Positions 10,100 through 18,714 of a stretch of 64,000 bases of DNA are shown one piece after another. The notes beneath the pieces were generated by a model. It was not told the DNA's origin and ran no database searches. It worked only from the letters and a program-made list of their open reading frames with translations. Each line of letters begins with the position of its first letter. The first letter of the stretch is position 1. This stretch comes from Nitzschia sp. DOCU1 (lineage: Eukaryota > Bacillariophyta > Bacillariophyceae > Bacillariales > Bacillariaceae): the NCBI GenBank assembly GCA_951394045.1, contig OX595997.1, positions 248,001 through 312,000 on the forward strand, in the 5' to 3' direction. A program made the position numbers and the translations under genes.

Positions 10100-10562
10100 T
10101 GTCAATATCGTTGCAGCATGAGCGCATCAACTACCACACCAGCCATTTTATGAGTTAGGTATGGGAAATCAGCACCAGCACATGTCGATTATGATCCGTC
10201 CGACCACTTTCGCTTTTTCGGGATACCCCGCGCGTTCGGGGGTGCGCGCACGCGTTTGTTTTGACGTTCTCGAGTTCCCCAACAAAAATTCTTCGTAAAC
10301 AGTCTGTCCACCCATCCGATGGCAATTTTTAACGCTCTGATTTCTACGCGCTAGCGTGATAGCAGCGTGAGAATCCCCGGCGGGGTACTGTACCGTTTTT
10401 TAGGCGGGACGCCACGCACGGTGCCGCCTTTTTGACCATGTAAGTAAAATCCATGGTCTCTGCTCATCAGTTCCATAGTACTCGTAGTTTGTTGATGAGA
10501 TCAACCCTCAAGCGAGCAAACACCGTGAGTGAACACTACTAAGTCCAGTTCAGCCTTTGAAA
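10100..10562. other. Divergent intergenic region
   Basis: Between the starts of the two-TM protein (minus) and the MBD-like gene (plus). It contains GC-rich stretches near 10230-10250 and 10377-10386. No ORF is supported. Confidence 0.45.
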
Positions 10563-11402
10563 ATGTCGACAGCTGAGAAGACAGCTGGCGCGATTGTGGG
10601 TAGCGGCGTTGAGGAGGCTCCATCGGCAACTGTTATTGCGTCGGCACCCCCTCCAGCTGTATCCTCGCCGCCACCGGCACCAGCACCGGCACCGGCACCA
10701 GCTCCAGCTCCAGCACTGGCGCCAGACGAGCAAGAATCTCTCACAATGACAAAGAAGAGCACTATTGAGATGAACTTACTCCCCGACTCTGAGGCCTCTG
10801 CAGCTCCTGTCGCTGCTGCTGCCCTTCTTCCTGAAAATCCAAATACGGCCAACGCCGACACAAATTCGGTAAACTTGGAACTACAAATTTTAGGAGTTAT
10901 GCAGGCTGTTGAACAAAAGTCGATTGGAACCAATGGGGAAAACCCTTCCCCTCAATACAGGAAAAAGCCAGCCGCCAAATCATTTCTTCGCCGGCCTGCT
11001 CTTGGATCACCCGTTCCAGTGTCACCAGCAGCACCAGTACCCGCACCAGCACCAGCTAAAAAGAAGGCTGCGCCGAAAACGAAGGCGGTGCCTATGGCCA
11101 AGAAGAAGACGGCAGTCAAGGCGCCCCCGCCAAAAGGAAAATTGAAAGATAAAATGGTTTACGAAGGGCCTCCGAAAGATCCGTTTCCAGCATCTGGAAG
11201 CTGGCCCACGGGCTGGATCCAGCGAAACTTCGAACGACAAGACGGGGCCACCCAAGGGAGGGTGGACCGATATTGGTACACTCCGAAGTTGGATCTCAAG
11301 CTCCGCAGCTTCATCGAAATTAAGAGATTCATCAAAGCTTTGGAACAAGTTGGCGGAGATGAGGAAAAAGCAAAGAAAATTTACAAGAACATGAGCGTCT
11401 AG
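10563..11402 (+). CDS. MBD-like (methyl-CpG-binding domain) protein with Ala/Pro and Lys-rich linkers
   Basis: A 279-aa protein from the ATG at 10563. Residues 30-55 are an (Ala-Pro)n tract encoded by CCAGCACCGGCA-type repeats; a second AP tract and a Lys/Ala-rich, histone-tail-like stretch lie at about 145-200. The C-terminal 75 residues fit the MBD fold: SWPTGWIQRNFERQDGATQGRVDRYWYTP corresponds to the LPxGW, R, SG--AGK-DxYYY(S/T)P landmarks, followed by LRSFIEIKRFIKAL in place of the usual R-K/S-x-xELxxYL. MBD proteins bind methylated CpG in chromatin; many diverged members bind unmethylated DNA instead. Which applies here cannot be read from the sequence. Basic composition supports a nuclear DNA-binding role. 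Confidence 0.7.
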   Translation: MSTAEKTAGAIVGSGVEEAPSATVIASAPPPAVSSPPPAPAPAPAPAPAPALAPDEQESLTMTKKSTIEMNLLPDSEASAAPVAAAALLPENPNTANADTNSVNLELQILGVMQAVEQKSIGTNGENPSPQYRKKPAAKSFLRRPALGSPVPVSPAAPVPAPAPAKKKAAPKTKAVPMAKKKTAVKAPPPKGKLKDKMVYEGPPKDPFPASGSWPTGWIQRNFERQDGATQGRVDRYWYTPKLDLKLRSFIEIKRFIKALEQVGGDEEKAKKIYKNMSV

Positions 11403-11819
11403 TCTACGGTGTATGACTTCAGTGAATGTTTTTGACATGTGATTGTAAACAAAAACCATGGGGGTCATTATACTTCAAGACGGTCCTCCCTACGCCCTGT
11501 ATGGCGCCTTTCATCGGCGATAGACTTAGCGTAAGCACAGTTCTTTAGTTGATTATTGTGTTTGTTTCTTTCGTCCGAGTTCAAAGATCGTAGTGCCAGG
11601 CACGTCAAGCGTTACCCCGGAATAAACGCCGGTGGCCTATTGTTTCCGCACGTTTGGATGGCTCTCTCCCTAAGGAGTTGTTGCTACGCCTTCTCTCCAT
11701 CCGAAGCTCACCAAACCTACAATTGGAATGAAGCAAATGATTGGTTGACCGTTTCCTCTATTGTACTCTACTTCTTTGACTCTAGATAGCATTTCGTACT
11801 AGGGAAGGTGCCCGTTGAT
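11403..11819. other. Convergent intergenic region
   Basis: 3' flanks of the MBD-like gene (plus) and the 11820 gene (minus). Nothing further seen. Confidence 0.5.
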
Positions 11820-13190
11820 TTAATAGGCAAACCCCAGTCGTCCCATCAACTGTTCCGTTTCCATCTCAAGAGACCGATGGTGTTGCTTTCCAAAATCGCG
11901 AGCATGTACCAGACATTCGTACAATCCTCGCTTATTGGGAATCAACTGCAGAAAATCAGGTTGGAGCAATTGCAAATGGCGAAAACAACGAATGGACCAG
12001 GCGGCTTCCAAAGGACGTTGGACGGCCACCGTCAAGTTGTAATACAAGGCTTTCAAAACAGTCTCCCAGAAGGTCGACGTGAAGTCCACCGTCGAACCAG
12101 TAGAAGCTAATGACTCTACGGCTTGGCAAATGACCTTGAGGGCGAAAAAATGCAATGCTCCATAAAATTCGCCTTGCTGGTAGTTCAACTTCACAGTATC
12201 GTCCGGATACTCATTTTTGTCGTCCAAATTGTCATCCAGGAGGTTTGAATGAAAGTACCGACCGAGCAGAACCTGCCAGTCAGGATCACACAACACGGTC
12301 TTTGAGATGATATCGGAGTCGCGAAGGAGTACCTGAGAAGGATTTGTCAAACTACAGAGCGATTCCAAGCCCAGCCGTTGCGCATCCAGTCGATCACTCT
12401 GGAGCAATCGCTTGGCTAGCTCCAGCGCAGCCGCGCTGCACGGGAGCGAAGCCGGCGGCGGGGGCAGATTGGCTTGCTCTAGGAGTGTTTGAACGATGCC
12501 ACATGTAGTCCGAGTAGGTTTCGGCGCTGGCTCAAATGCAGCACCAGTTGCAATCGCTTCCAAGAGATGGTGCCGAATGCCTTGCATCTCAACACAGCAC
12601 CCCTGGCGACGCTGGATCTCGACTACAACGCCCCCATCTGCAGGAAGCTTCCACAGCTGAACCACGAACTTGACGAGATTGTCCGTGACGCAGCTGACGC
12701 GACTCTTTTCGTCTTCGTACTTGGCTGGAATTGAATGCTGCTTCAAAAACGCCGAGATGCGCTTCGTGATTTCCTCTACTGGGACATCTGTGAGCGTAAC
12801 AGCGGAGCGCTCCATGGGGTGATAAATAGGGACCGGGAGCACCTGCTTCGGCGTGAGTCTCCACGACCAGTCCTCGGCTGCGGGCTTGCCCGTTGAAGGC
12901 GCCGCGGTCGAGAAGGTCGGAGAGGCGACATCGAAATGCGAGTCCGGGATCGGAGTGGAGTGGGACTTGGAGAGTCCGCCAAAAGCAGTTGAATGAGCAA
13001 ATAGAGGAGGCGGTTCCGCTACGCCCATGCTGACTGAACGAAACATAGCGCCGCTCTCAGGCGTGCTAGGTCTGCCAGTGGACGATTGGAACAAATAGGG
13101 GTTTCCGGTGCTGTTGCTGCTGCCGGTCGCCCGGCTGGGAGTGCTGCTCATGGCAGCAAACGTGAGTTTCTTCTTAGTGTTGTTGTTCAT
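11820..13190 (-). CDS. Hypothetical protein with Ser/Thr-rich N-terminus and helical C-terminal half
   Basis: A 456-aa protein from the ATG at 13190; the frame opens further upstream only with TTG, and a second ATG at 13151 is possible. Residues 1-115 are Ser/Thr/Pro-rich and probably disordered. Residues 130-220 form a compact region (TLTDVPVEEITKRISAFLKQHSI, CVTDNLVKFVVQLWKLP, VVVEIQRRQGCCVEMQ), which has the size and strand/helix alternation of a KA1-like module, a weak resemblance only. Residues 250-456 are Leu-rich helices of possible ARM/HEAT type (SLCSLTNPSQVLLRDSDI, FFALKVICQAVESL). No catalytic motif is visible and function is unknown. Confidence 0.7.
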   Translation of the reverse strand: MNNNTKKKLTFAAMSSTPSRATGSSNSTGNPYLFQSSTGRPSTPESGAMFRSVSMGVAEPPPLFAHSTAFGGLSKSHSTPIPDSHFDVASPTFSTAAPSTGKPAAEDWSWRLTPKQVLPVPIYHPMERSAVTLTDVPVEEITKRISAFLKQHSIPAKYEDEKSRVSCVTDNLVKFVVQLWKLPADGGVVVEIQRRQGCCVEMQGIRHHLLEAIATGAAFEPAPKPTRTTCGIVQTLLEQANLPPPPASLPCSAAALELAKRLLQSDRLDAQRLGLESLCSLTNPSQVLLRDSDIISKTVLCDPDWQVLLGRYFHSNLLDDNLDDKNEYPDDTVKLNYQQGEFYGALHFFALKVICQAVESLASTGSTVDFTSTFWETVLKALYYNLTVAVQRPLEAAWSIRCFRHLQLLQPDFLQLIPNKRGLYECLVHARDFGKQHHRSLEMETEQLMGRLGFAY

Positions 13191-14356
13191 TGGCAATAGT
13201 AATTCGATGGTGATGAGTTTTATGTGCAATCAAACTCTATTGTCAAAGGAATCGTGGGCCGAAGGAAGAGTCAAGAGTGAAACGAGGGAGTCAACGATAA
13301 AATGGGATTGTGCAACTGTTTTCGATGCATCGAAACGCTCGCGGTTTAGAGAGCGCGGTTTGGGCCTTGCACTTTTGCGGGACCTCGTCTTCACCGCGAT
13401 GGCCTTCGCGGTGAAGAACTTTGAGAGAAATACAAATGCGTGAACGACTGAAGATGGCCGTGTCGTGTCATCACATGCAAAACGTCTGCACCCAGTCGTG
13501 TACAGATACGATTTAACGTGGATATCACGTAGCCAAATATCATGGAAACGTTTCGCAAGTTTCCTGATATCGAGGAGAACCATTGGAGAATTTCTCGAAA
13601 AGGTGGCCGTGGTCGGGAAATTTTCAGGACCACCAATGAGAGTGGAACAAATAGAGACTGCCGTGTGTTCGAAGAACTTCTTAAGAGTTTTCCCTTCAAA
13701 TATTAGGAAGGCATGCATTTTAAAGACATTTTCAATATATTAAAAAGATAGGTGAAATTCTGGTGGAGAATTCTGTGGAAACCCTGGCGGGCGAATGGCC
13801 TTGTCGCGCCACGGCCGGGTTCGGATCTCGCGCTCGGGGTGAACCTTCGGTTCCCTTGAGGAACGGCATCGAAGGGCGCAACTACCCAGAGAACGGAAGC
13901 TATACGCTATCATAGTTACGTACGATACCGCACTTAGTGCATATTTCACGACTGACCTTATTTCGGTCGTGCATTGGAATCGCTGGTCAGTCCTGCAGAC
14001 GTTTGATCTAAACGGTGGTGTCTTTAGGCAATAACTCTATAGGATGAAGATGCAGTCGAATTCCGATACCTTGAATGATGCTATGGATGCATAAGTCCCC
14101 CCACTCCATAGAACAACATTATAATCTATCATCCGGCTTCAATTTTTTGGTCCTGAGAGCATTGAAGTCGAAGTGGTCGGCCTTGTCTACCGAAACATCG
14201 ATGCATCCTCCTCTTTCTAGTCGAACGTTGGATCATCATCCATTACGTTGCCTGTTATCTGATTTAAATCCAATTAATCCTCTAACTGCGCTGGAACCCC
14301 AACATTGAATGATAGAATGGTGAAGGGCTCCGCGACTAAAAGACTCGAATAGCTTA
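13191..14356. other. Long intergenic region with one hairpin
   Basis: Open frames here (for example 13230-13718 minus) overlap on both strands and match nothing. A perfect 12-bp stem with a 6-nt loop (13388-13417) lies about 200 bp upstream of the 11820 gene. Otherwise nothing seen. Confidence 0.5.
13388..13417. repeat. Perfect 12-bp inverted repeat (hairpin)
   Basis: The arms 13388-13399 and 13406-13417 (TCTTCACCGCGA and its exact reverse complement) flank the loop TGGCCT. It lies in non-coding DNA upstream of the minus-strand gene starting at 13190. It could be a palindromic regulatory site or a structured 5' UTR element. Confidence 0.6.
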
Positions 14357-16369
14357 TCAATCAGCCCAAGACTCCGCCGTCGAGGTCAATGGTTGCAACG
14401 AAGGGAGCGCACCGAACCTCTCAAGTGGCCACAGCCTTAATATGGGCTTGCCCACGATTTCTGAAGACTGTAGCGCACCCCAAACCCGAGAATCAATTGA
14501 TACCGACCGGCAATCGCCCATGACGAAGAATTCTCCAGCTTCAAGGGTTGCTTCCCTTGTCTTCACGTACTTTTCAATCAACCGCAAAGGCTCAGCTTCA
14601 CACAAGTCTCTATTTCCAGGCGCTGGTTGCCCATTGATTCGGACTCGGCCTGAAGGATCGACAGCCACTGTATCCCCACCTTTGGCAGCGACACGTTTGA
14701 CAAAAAGGTCGCGGCTTGTAAGTTTGCCTCCATTCGCGGCGACAATATCTCGCAATTCGCTGGGGGGCGAGAATAGAACAATATCACCAGGTTTCTGATT
14801 TTTCAGTAGTCTTGGAGAAACTTTGTCCACTAGCAAGACGTCTCCTACTTGTAGAGTCGGAACCATGGATCGTGATGGGATGAAGAAAAGAGAAACAGCC
14901 TGGGATATAATAAATGCGGCTGCCAATCCCGTCACTGCCGTCAACAGAGACCCAATAGCTGATACCGCGTTGTACATATTTGGCGTGTATAATCTGGGAA
15001 TGCCAGCTTCGTTCACCCGAACTGGCCATTCGCGTTCCAGCTGAGCAACCAAGGGGTAGATGGGTTTGATTTCGTAGTCACAACCTGGGCAGCTGGTGAA
15101 CCTTTCGGCACCCGTCTCTGGGTCCAAGATTCTAAGAATACGGTATTCAACGCCAGGATAGGCTCCCTGTTGGAACATTTTTGGTCGTTGACTCAGCTTG
15201 CTCAGGATTGGTACGACAACTTTGCCAACTCGGACTCGTTCCCCGTCGTGTTGTCGATCTTTGTTCGCCATTCCAGGTGGAATACGAATATCGTTTCCCA
15301 AGGCACCAAAGAAGGAAGTTGGCTTCTCTTCTTCAACTTCCTTGTCGGTTGCGTTGATATTATCTTGCAGCATCCCCAATTCTTTGGCCGTGTCGTGAAC
15401 AACAATCTCAACAGTGGCCTGGAGTGGAGTTTTGTCGTCCAAATGATCGTCCGATATTCCCATAAACTCTTGAAGCAATGGAGTTTGCATGAGATGGGCC
15501 CCAAAGTCATTAGCCCGTCCCTTGGACAACTCGGTTTGTTTCTCTGGCGGTACAAACCTCATGCCGGCCTTCCATTCCACATCAAACTTGCGCCCAACTC
15601 GCTGATTTCCTTTCAGTCGAAGTGCAAAGGTCGCATCCAACGACGGCGATCTTTCTGCTCTATTGGGACTTCCAAGATACTTTAGATACATGCCGACTCT
15701 TTGATTCCGAATGTCATTTTGGTTGCCTTTTATCATCGGCATGACTTTGGTTGCCATTCCAAATCCCTGTGACGCCTCTTCTTTCCCACCAATCGCTCCC
15801 ATTGTCGTGCTGTGGCCACCCCCTCTAGGATACAACTTGACGCAAAATGTTGCATTGCCGCAGACAAATGGCTCCGAAGTGAAAGACTCGCCGACATAAC
15901 AATCCATTAGTTCTTGGTAGGAAGGGAACGTCAAGGTAACGTTGGAGCGGTCGATATAGCAAAATTGTTCTAAACTCGGATCGACTTCATGGACGAGCTG
16001 AGATGTTGACGAGTCATGATCGGATTGTGACTGTCGCAATGGAAATGACAGCTTCATCGCTGTAACTGGGGTACCATAAATTGCTCTCGGGGTGGCCGAC
16101 GGAAGGAATCCTTCTACATGGCTCAGCGTCAGCACGACAACCACATGAGCGTGGGCCATCAAGCAGAAAGATAGTGAAACCATCCTGCCAAGTTCTGCCC
16201 GCTTTATAAGAGTGCTGCCTTTCGTCGATTGAGATAAATAGAACGAAAGACTGCTCTTGTGCGGTCCAGCAGCTGGCGCCGTCGTCATTGTCGCCTCGTC
16301 AGATCTTAAGATGGTTCTTAGAAATTTCCAAAATGCCGACACGTCACTGTCGGAAGCAATTTGAGTCAT
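14357..16369 (-). CDS. Type I signal peptidase fused to N-terminal MATH-like domain, probably plastid
   Basis: 670 aa from the ATG at 16369. A start at 16183 (Met63) would place a signal peptide ending in VEGFLPSATPRA, a typical diatom plastid cleavage context, at the very N-terminus, and may be the real one. Residues 143-330 look MATH/TRAF-like: SEPFVCGNATFCVKLYPRGG, VGMYLKYLG, then DFGAHLMQTP and ATVEIVVHD. A TM segment (474-496) precedes the signal peptidase I (S26) domain: SRSMVPTLQVGD with catalytic Ser501, DLFVKRVAAKGGD with general-base Lys558, and box E GDCRSVSIDSRVWG. The family removes signal or thylakoid-transfer peptides at the thylakoid or plastid envelope. In box E, Cys replaces the usual Asn. 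The gene is divergent from the DUF3119 plastid gene, with 200 bp between them. Confidence 0.88.
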   Translation of the reverse strand: MTQIASDSDVSAFWKFLRTILRSDEATMTTAPAAGPHKSSLSFYLSQSTKGSTLIKRAELGRMVSLSFCLMAHAHVVVVLTLSHVEGFLPSATPRAIYGTPVTAMKLSFPLRQSQSDHDSSTSQLVHEVDPSLEQFCYIDRSNVTLTFPSYQELMDCYVGESFTSEPFVCGNATFCVKLYPRGGGHSTTMGAIGGKEEASQGFGMATKVMPMIKGNQNDIRNQRVGMYLKYLGSPNRAERSPSLDATFALRLKGNQRVGRKFDVEWKAGMRFVPPEKQTELSKGRANDFGAHLMQTPLLQEFMGISDDHLDDKTPLQATVEIVVHDTAKELGMLQDNINATDKEVEEEKPTSFFGALGNDIRIPPGMANKDRQHDGERVRVGKVVVPILSKLSQRPKMFQQGAYPGVEYRILRILDPETGAERFTSCPGCDYEIKPIYPLVAQLEREWPVRVNEAGIPRLYTPNMYNAVSAIGSLLTAVTGLAAAFIISQAVSLFFIPSRSMVPTLQVGDVLLVDKVSPRLLKNQKPGDIVLFSPPSELRDIVAANGGKLTSRDLFVKRVAAKGGDTVAVDPSGRVRINGQPAPGNRDLCEAEPLRLIEKYVKTREATLEAGEFFVMGDCRSVSIDSRVWGALQSSEIVGKPILRLWPLERFGALPSLQPLTSTAESWAD

Positions 16370-16569
16370 GAATTGACTCTATGGATCCAAAAAAGGAGTC
16401 CCGAGTTGAAAGATCGGTGCAAGTTTTGCCCGATGTTTGAGTGAGTCATCGCCACACGGCGGCGACGATGACATTGCCTGATGCCGATTGAGAACCCCAT
16501 CGAGAACTTGCATAGGCAAACCCTGTTGTCTTTGCTATTCCTTTCAATTGATCTTCCAAGTGAAACGGA

Positions 16570-17274
16570 ATGCTTCGAGCGCTGACGATTGTGCTATCCT
16601 TGGCATCGCTTGCCAGCGGCTTTTTGCCTGCAAGAGGCCTCAAGGCCTCACCGCTTGCGTTGCCCACCAACTTGGTGACCCACCAACTTGACTCGGAGGC
16701 ACCCTTTAGTCCCCCTGTTTCTGGTGGAACTTTGGAGACAAGTCGTCTCTTTGCTTCGGGAACTTCTTCGACTGGAGACGAGGCAACGATTATCGATCCC
16801 GACTTTCGTTTGTCAGGAATTTTCCTCATCGGTGGCTTGCTATTGGATCAGTTGCCCATTCTTAAGTTCACCTTGGGTCCCATCATTACATTGTTGGGGA
16901 TCTTGTTTTTGGTCCAAACGTTTCGATTGAAGTTTGTTTGCGATTCGACCGCGTTCGAGTTGATGAATACGTCGAAAGAATCGGGTGAAAATATTGTCGT
17001 TGGAGGGGCTAATCGTTGGGCCTATGATAAGTTTGTCAATTACGAATTCTTTCCCAAAGGATGGATTGACCAACCCCAAGGGCCTATTCTAGTGTATTTC
17101 AAAGAAAATCAAACTCCTTCGGACAAGTGGAATGACGGTCCTGGCAAATCAGCCAATTCGGAAGAGGCTTTGGCCAAGGGAGCAAAGCCGGGACAAGTCC
17201 ACTTCTTCCCTGCCTTGTGCAACTGCCAACAACTCCGGGCAGAATGGGAACGAAGAGGATGCAACAAGTTGTAA
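16570..17274 (+). CDS. DUF3119 family plastid membrane protein
   Basis: A 234-aa protein from the ATG at 16570. The N-terminus is a signal peptide (LTIVLSLASLASG) followed by FLPARGL, the diatom plastid import motif. Residues 78-118 form a hydrophobic hairpin (FRLSGIFLIGGLLLDQLPILKF, LGPIITLLGILFLVQT), followed by RLKFVCDSTAFEL and a globular part with KFVNYEFFPKGWIDQPQGPILVYFKE and GQVHFFPALCNCQQL. This order, with the closing HFxP-x-h-x-(D/N)-x-xxL, matches the cyanobacterial/plastid DUF3119 family, whose role is not established. It shares a 200-bp divergent promoter region with the signal peptidase gene, also plastid-bound. Confidence 0.82.
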   Translation: MLRALTIVLSLASLASGFLPARGLKASPLALPTNLVTHQLDSEAPFSPPVSGGTLETSRLFASGTSSTGDEATIIDPDFRLSGIFLIGGLLLDQLPILKFTLGPIITLLGILFLVQTFRLKFVCDSTAFELMNTSKESGENIVVGGANRWAYDKFVNYEFFPKGWIDQPQGPILVYFKENQTPSDKWNDGPGKSANSEEALAKGAKPGQVHFFPALCNCQQLRAEWERRGCNKL

Positions 17275-17472
17275 GCACGACTTATAGACGAAAATAGTGA
17301 ACTAGTGCAGACACCATAGGTAGCGGAGTTCGAACGTTGTCGTTTGCCGACAGTTAAGCTAGTAGGGAATTGATGTCATGCTGATGATATAGACGTAGAG
17401 GTGTAAGTCACCATACTCTTGAATGCGTGGGTGTGGACAGCAATTATGATTGAATGTTGCCTATTCTTTCGA

Positions 17473-18351
17473 CTATGACATGTCAACGGGGCAAGATTCG
17501 TCGGGAATCGGGGGGATGTTGCGGTAGCTTTGATACAAGCATACCACAGCCTCTAACCACATGAGTGAGTTGCAGGCAGTCTCCGACAACCAAGGCTGAG
17601 TATCCCAGTTGGGTAGCGACCAGTGAATCGCCGGCAAGAAAAACAGGGCGTTTCGCACAATCTGGAGTCGTTCGTTTCGTTTGGTATCGCTCGAAGGCAA
17701 TGCCAGCGTCGTAGTCGAGGGCGCATCTGCCATCAAAGCAGGCTGCAGTGCCAGCGTCGATCGCACAACATCCAAGACAATATAGACCAGCCAGAAGCGA
17801 CAAGACCACGCCGAGGCACGCGCCGCAAGCCGATCGGGCTGACTCGCATCACCGCGAGCAAAGCTTGGAGTTTGCACCCACTGGGGTGCTTGCCATTTGA
17901 AGTACGCCAAATTCTCTAGTGGGTAGTAAAATATCATCATCCACGCCATGGCCTTGCCCAAAGATTTTTGCGCCGCCCAGCTTCCCGAAGAAGCTGCCTC
18001 TATGGCAGTGGGCAGACCGAACAAACGGCTCACATAGCGGGCCCAGCTGAGCTCCAGCCACAGCTTGGAGAGGGCCGCTCGGGCCACCTTGTCGTCTTTG
18101 CCGTAGTAGAATCTGTTTAGCATCCACAGTGAATATTGGAGCGTTTTGATCAGCTTGTCTTGGTTCAGAGAATTTCCGACGTAGGCAGTGTAGGATTTCA
18201 AAAATCGTTTCCACACGAGAGCAAACGAGGATTTGGACGGCAGTTTCGAAACTGCTGCCTCGGGCTTCTTGGCGCTGACTTTTAGCGTTTCTTCCTCCTT
18301 GCCAGCATCGGACGCACCGACCTTTCGTTGTCTCAGTGTGTTGGGCGCCAT
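17473..18351 (-). CDS. PEX11: Peroxisomal membrane protein PEX11-like
   Basis: A 292-aa protein from the ATG at 18351. After a basic, Lys/Ser-rich lead, residues 50-85 carry the PEX11 signature (FLKSYTAYVGNSLNQDKLIKTLQY, then SLWMLNRFYYG), including the amphipathic helix that remodels membranes. LSKLWLELSWARYVSRLFGLPTAIEA follows as the second conserved segment, and hydrophobic stretches lie at about 130-150, 185-205 and near the C-terminus (ETACNSLMWLEAVVCLYQSY). PEX11 proteins sit in the peroxisomal membrane and promote elongation and division. Length and domain order are normal for PEX11A/C-type proteins. The 3' end is convergent with the DUF3119 gene. Confidence 0.85.
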   Translation of the reverse strand: MAPNTLRQRKVGASDAGKEEETLKVSAKKPEAAVSKLPSKSSFALVWKRFLKSYTAYVGNSLNQDKLIKTLQYSLWMLNRFYYGKDDKVARAALSKLWLELSWARYVSRLFGLPTAIEAASSGSWAAQKSLGKAMAWMMIFYYPLENLAYFKWQAPQWVQTPSFARGDASQPDRLAARASAWSCRFWLVYIVLDVVRSTLALQPALMADAPSTTTLALPSSDTKRNERLQIVRNALFFLPAIHWSLPNWDTQPWLSETACNSLMWLEAVVCLYQSYRNIPPIPDESCPVDMS

Positions 18352-18714
18352 TCTGCCAAAGGATGCATTTTATATTTTGTCGTCGACGACCGAATCCAAG
18401 TTGCGTTCCCCCACCCAACACAAACTTCGCATCCAGGTGTCATGGTGTCAACTTTTGGGGCATCATTGCGGGTGACGCGTCGGCTCGATGTTCTGCGCAA
18501 TTAGGTTGGACCATAGTTATTACGTATGTACCCCTCATAGTCAAAGATACTCATACGTGAGTTCCTGGAGAACATTGAAGTCCAAGTAGTCCGCCTGTTC
18601 CAGTCGATCGACGACCGTGAAGCAGCTGGATGCTGTGGAAACTTGTATCGCTAAAGTGCCCAACAATCAGTATATCCCATCCATATCTAGCTATGATTCA
18701 GCACGTTTATCTAG
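18352..18714. other. Short intergenic region
   Basis: 5' flank of PEX11 and 3' flank of the 18715 gene. CTAGCTAG at 18711-18718 overlaps the latter's TAG stop, and a second CTAGCT lies near 18687. Confidence 0.45.

Noticed and set aside
13230..13718. 162-codon minus-strand frame upstream of the 11820 gene
   Set aside because: The start is in AT-rich DNA, plus-strand frames of similar length overlap it, and it has no recognisable content.
13780..13860. tRNA-like segment with a GTTCGGATC box
   Set aside because: The B-box match is imperfect, the A-box spacing is too short, and no cloverleaf with a 7-bp acceptor stem can be drawn.
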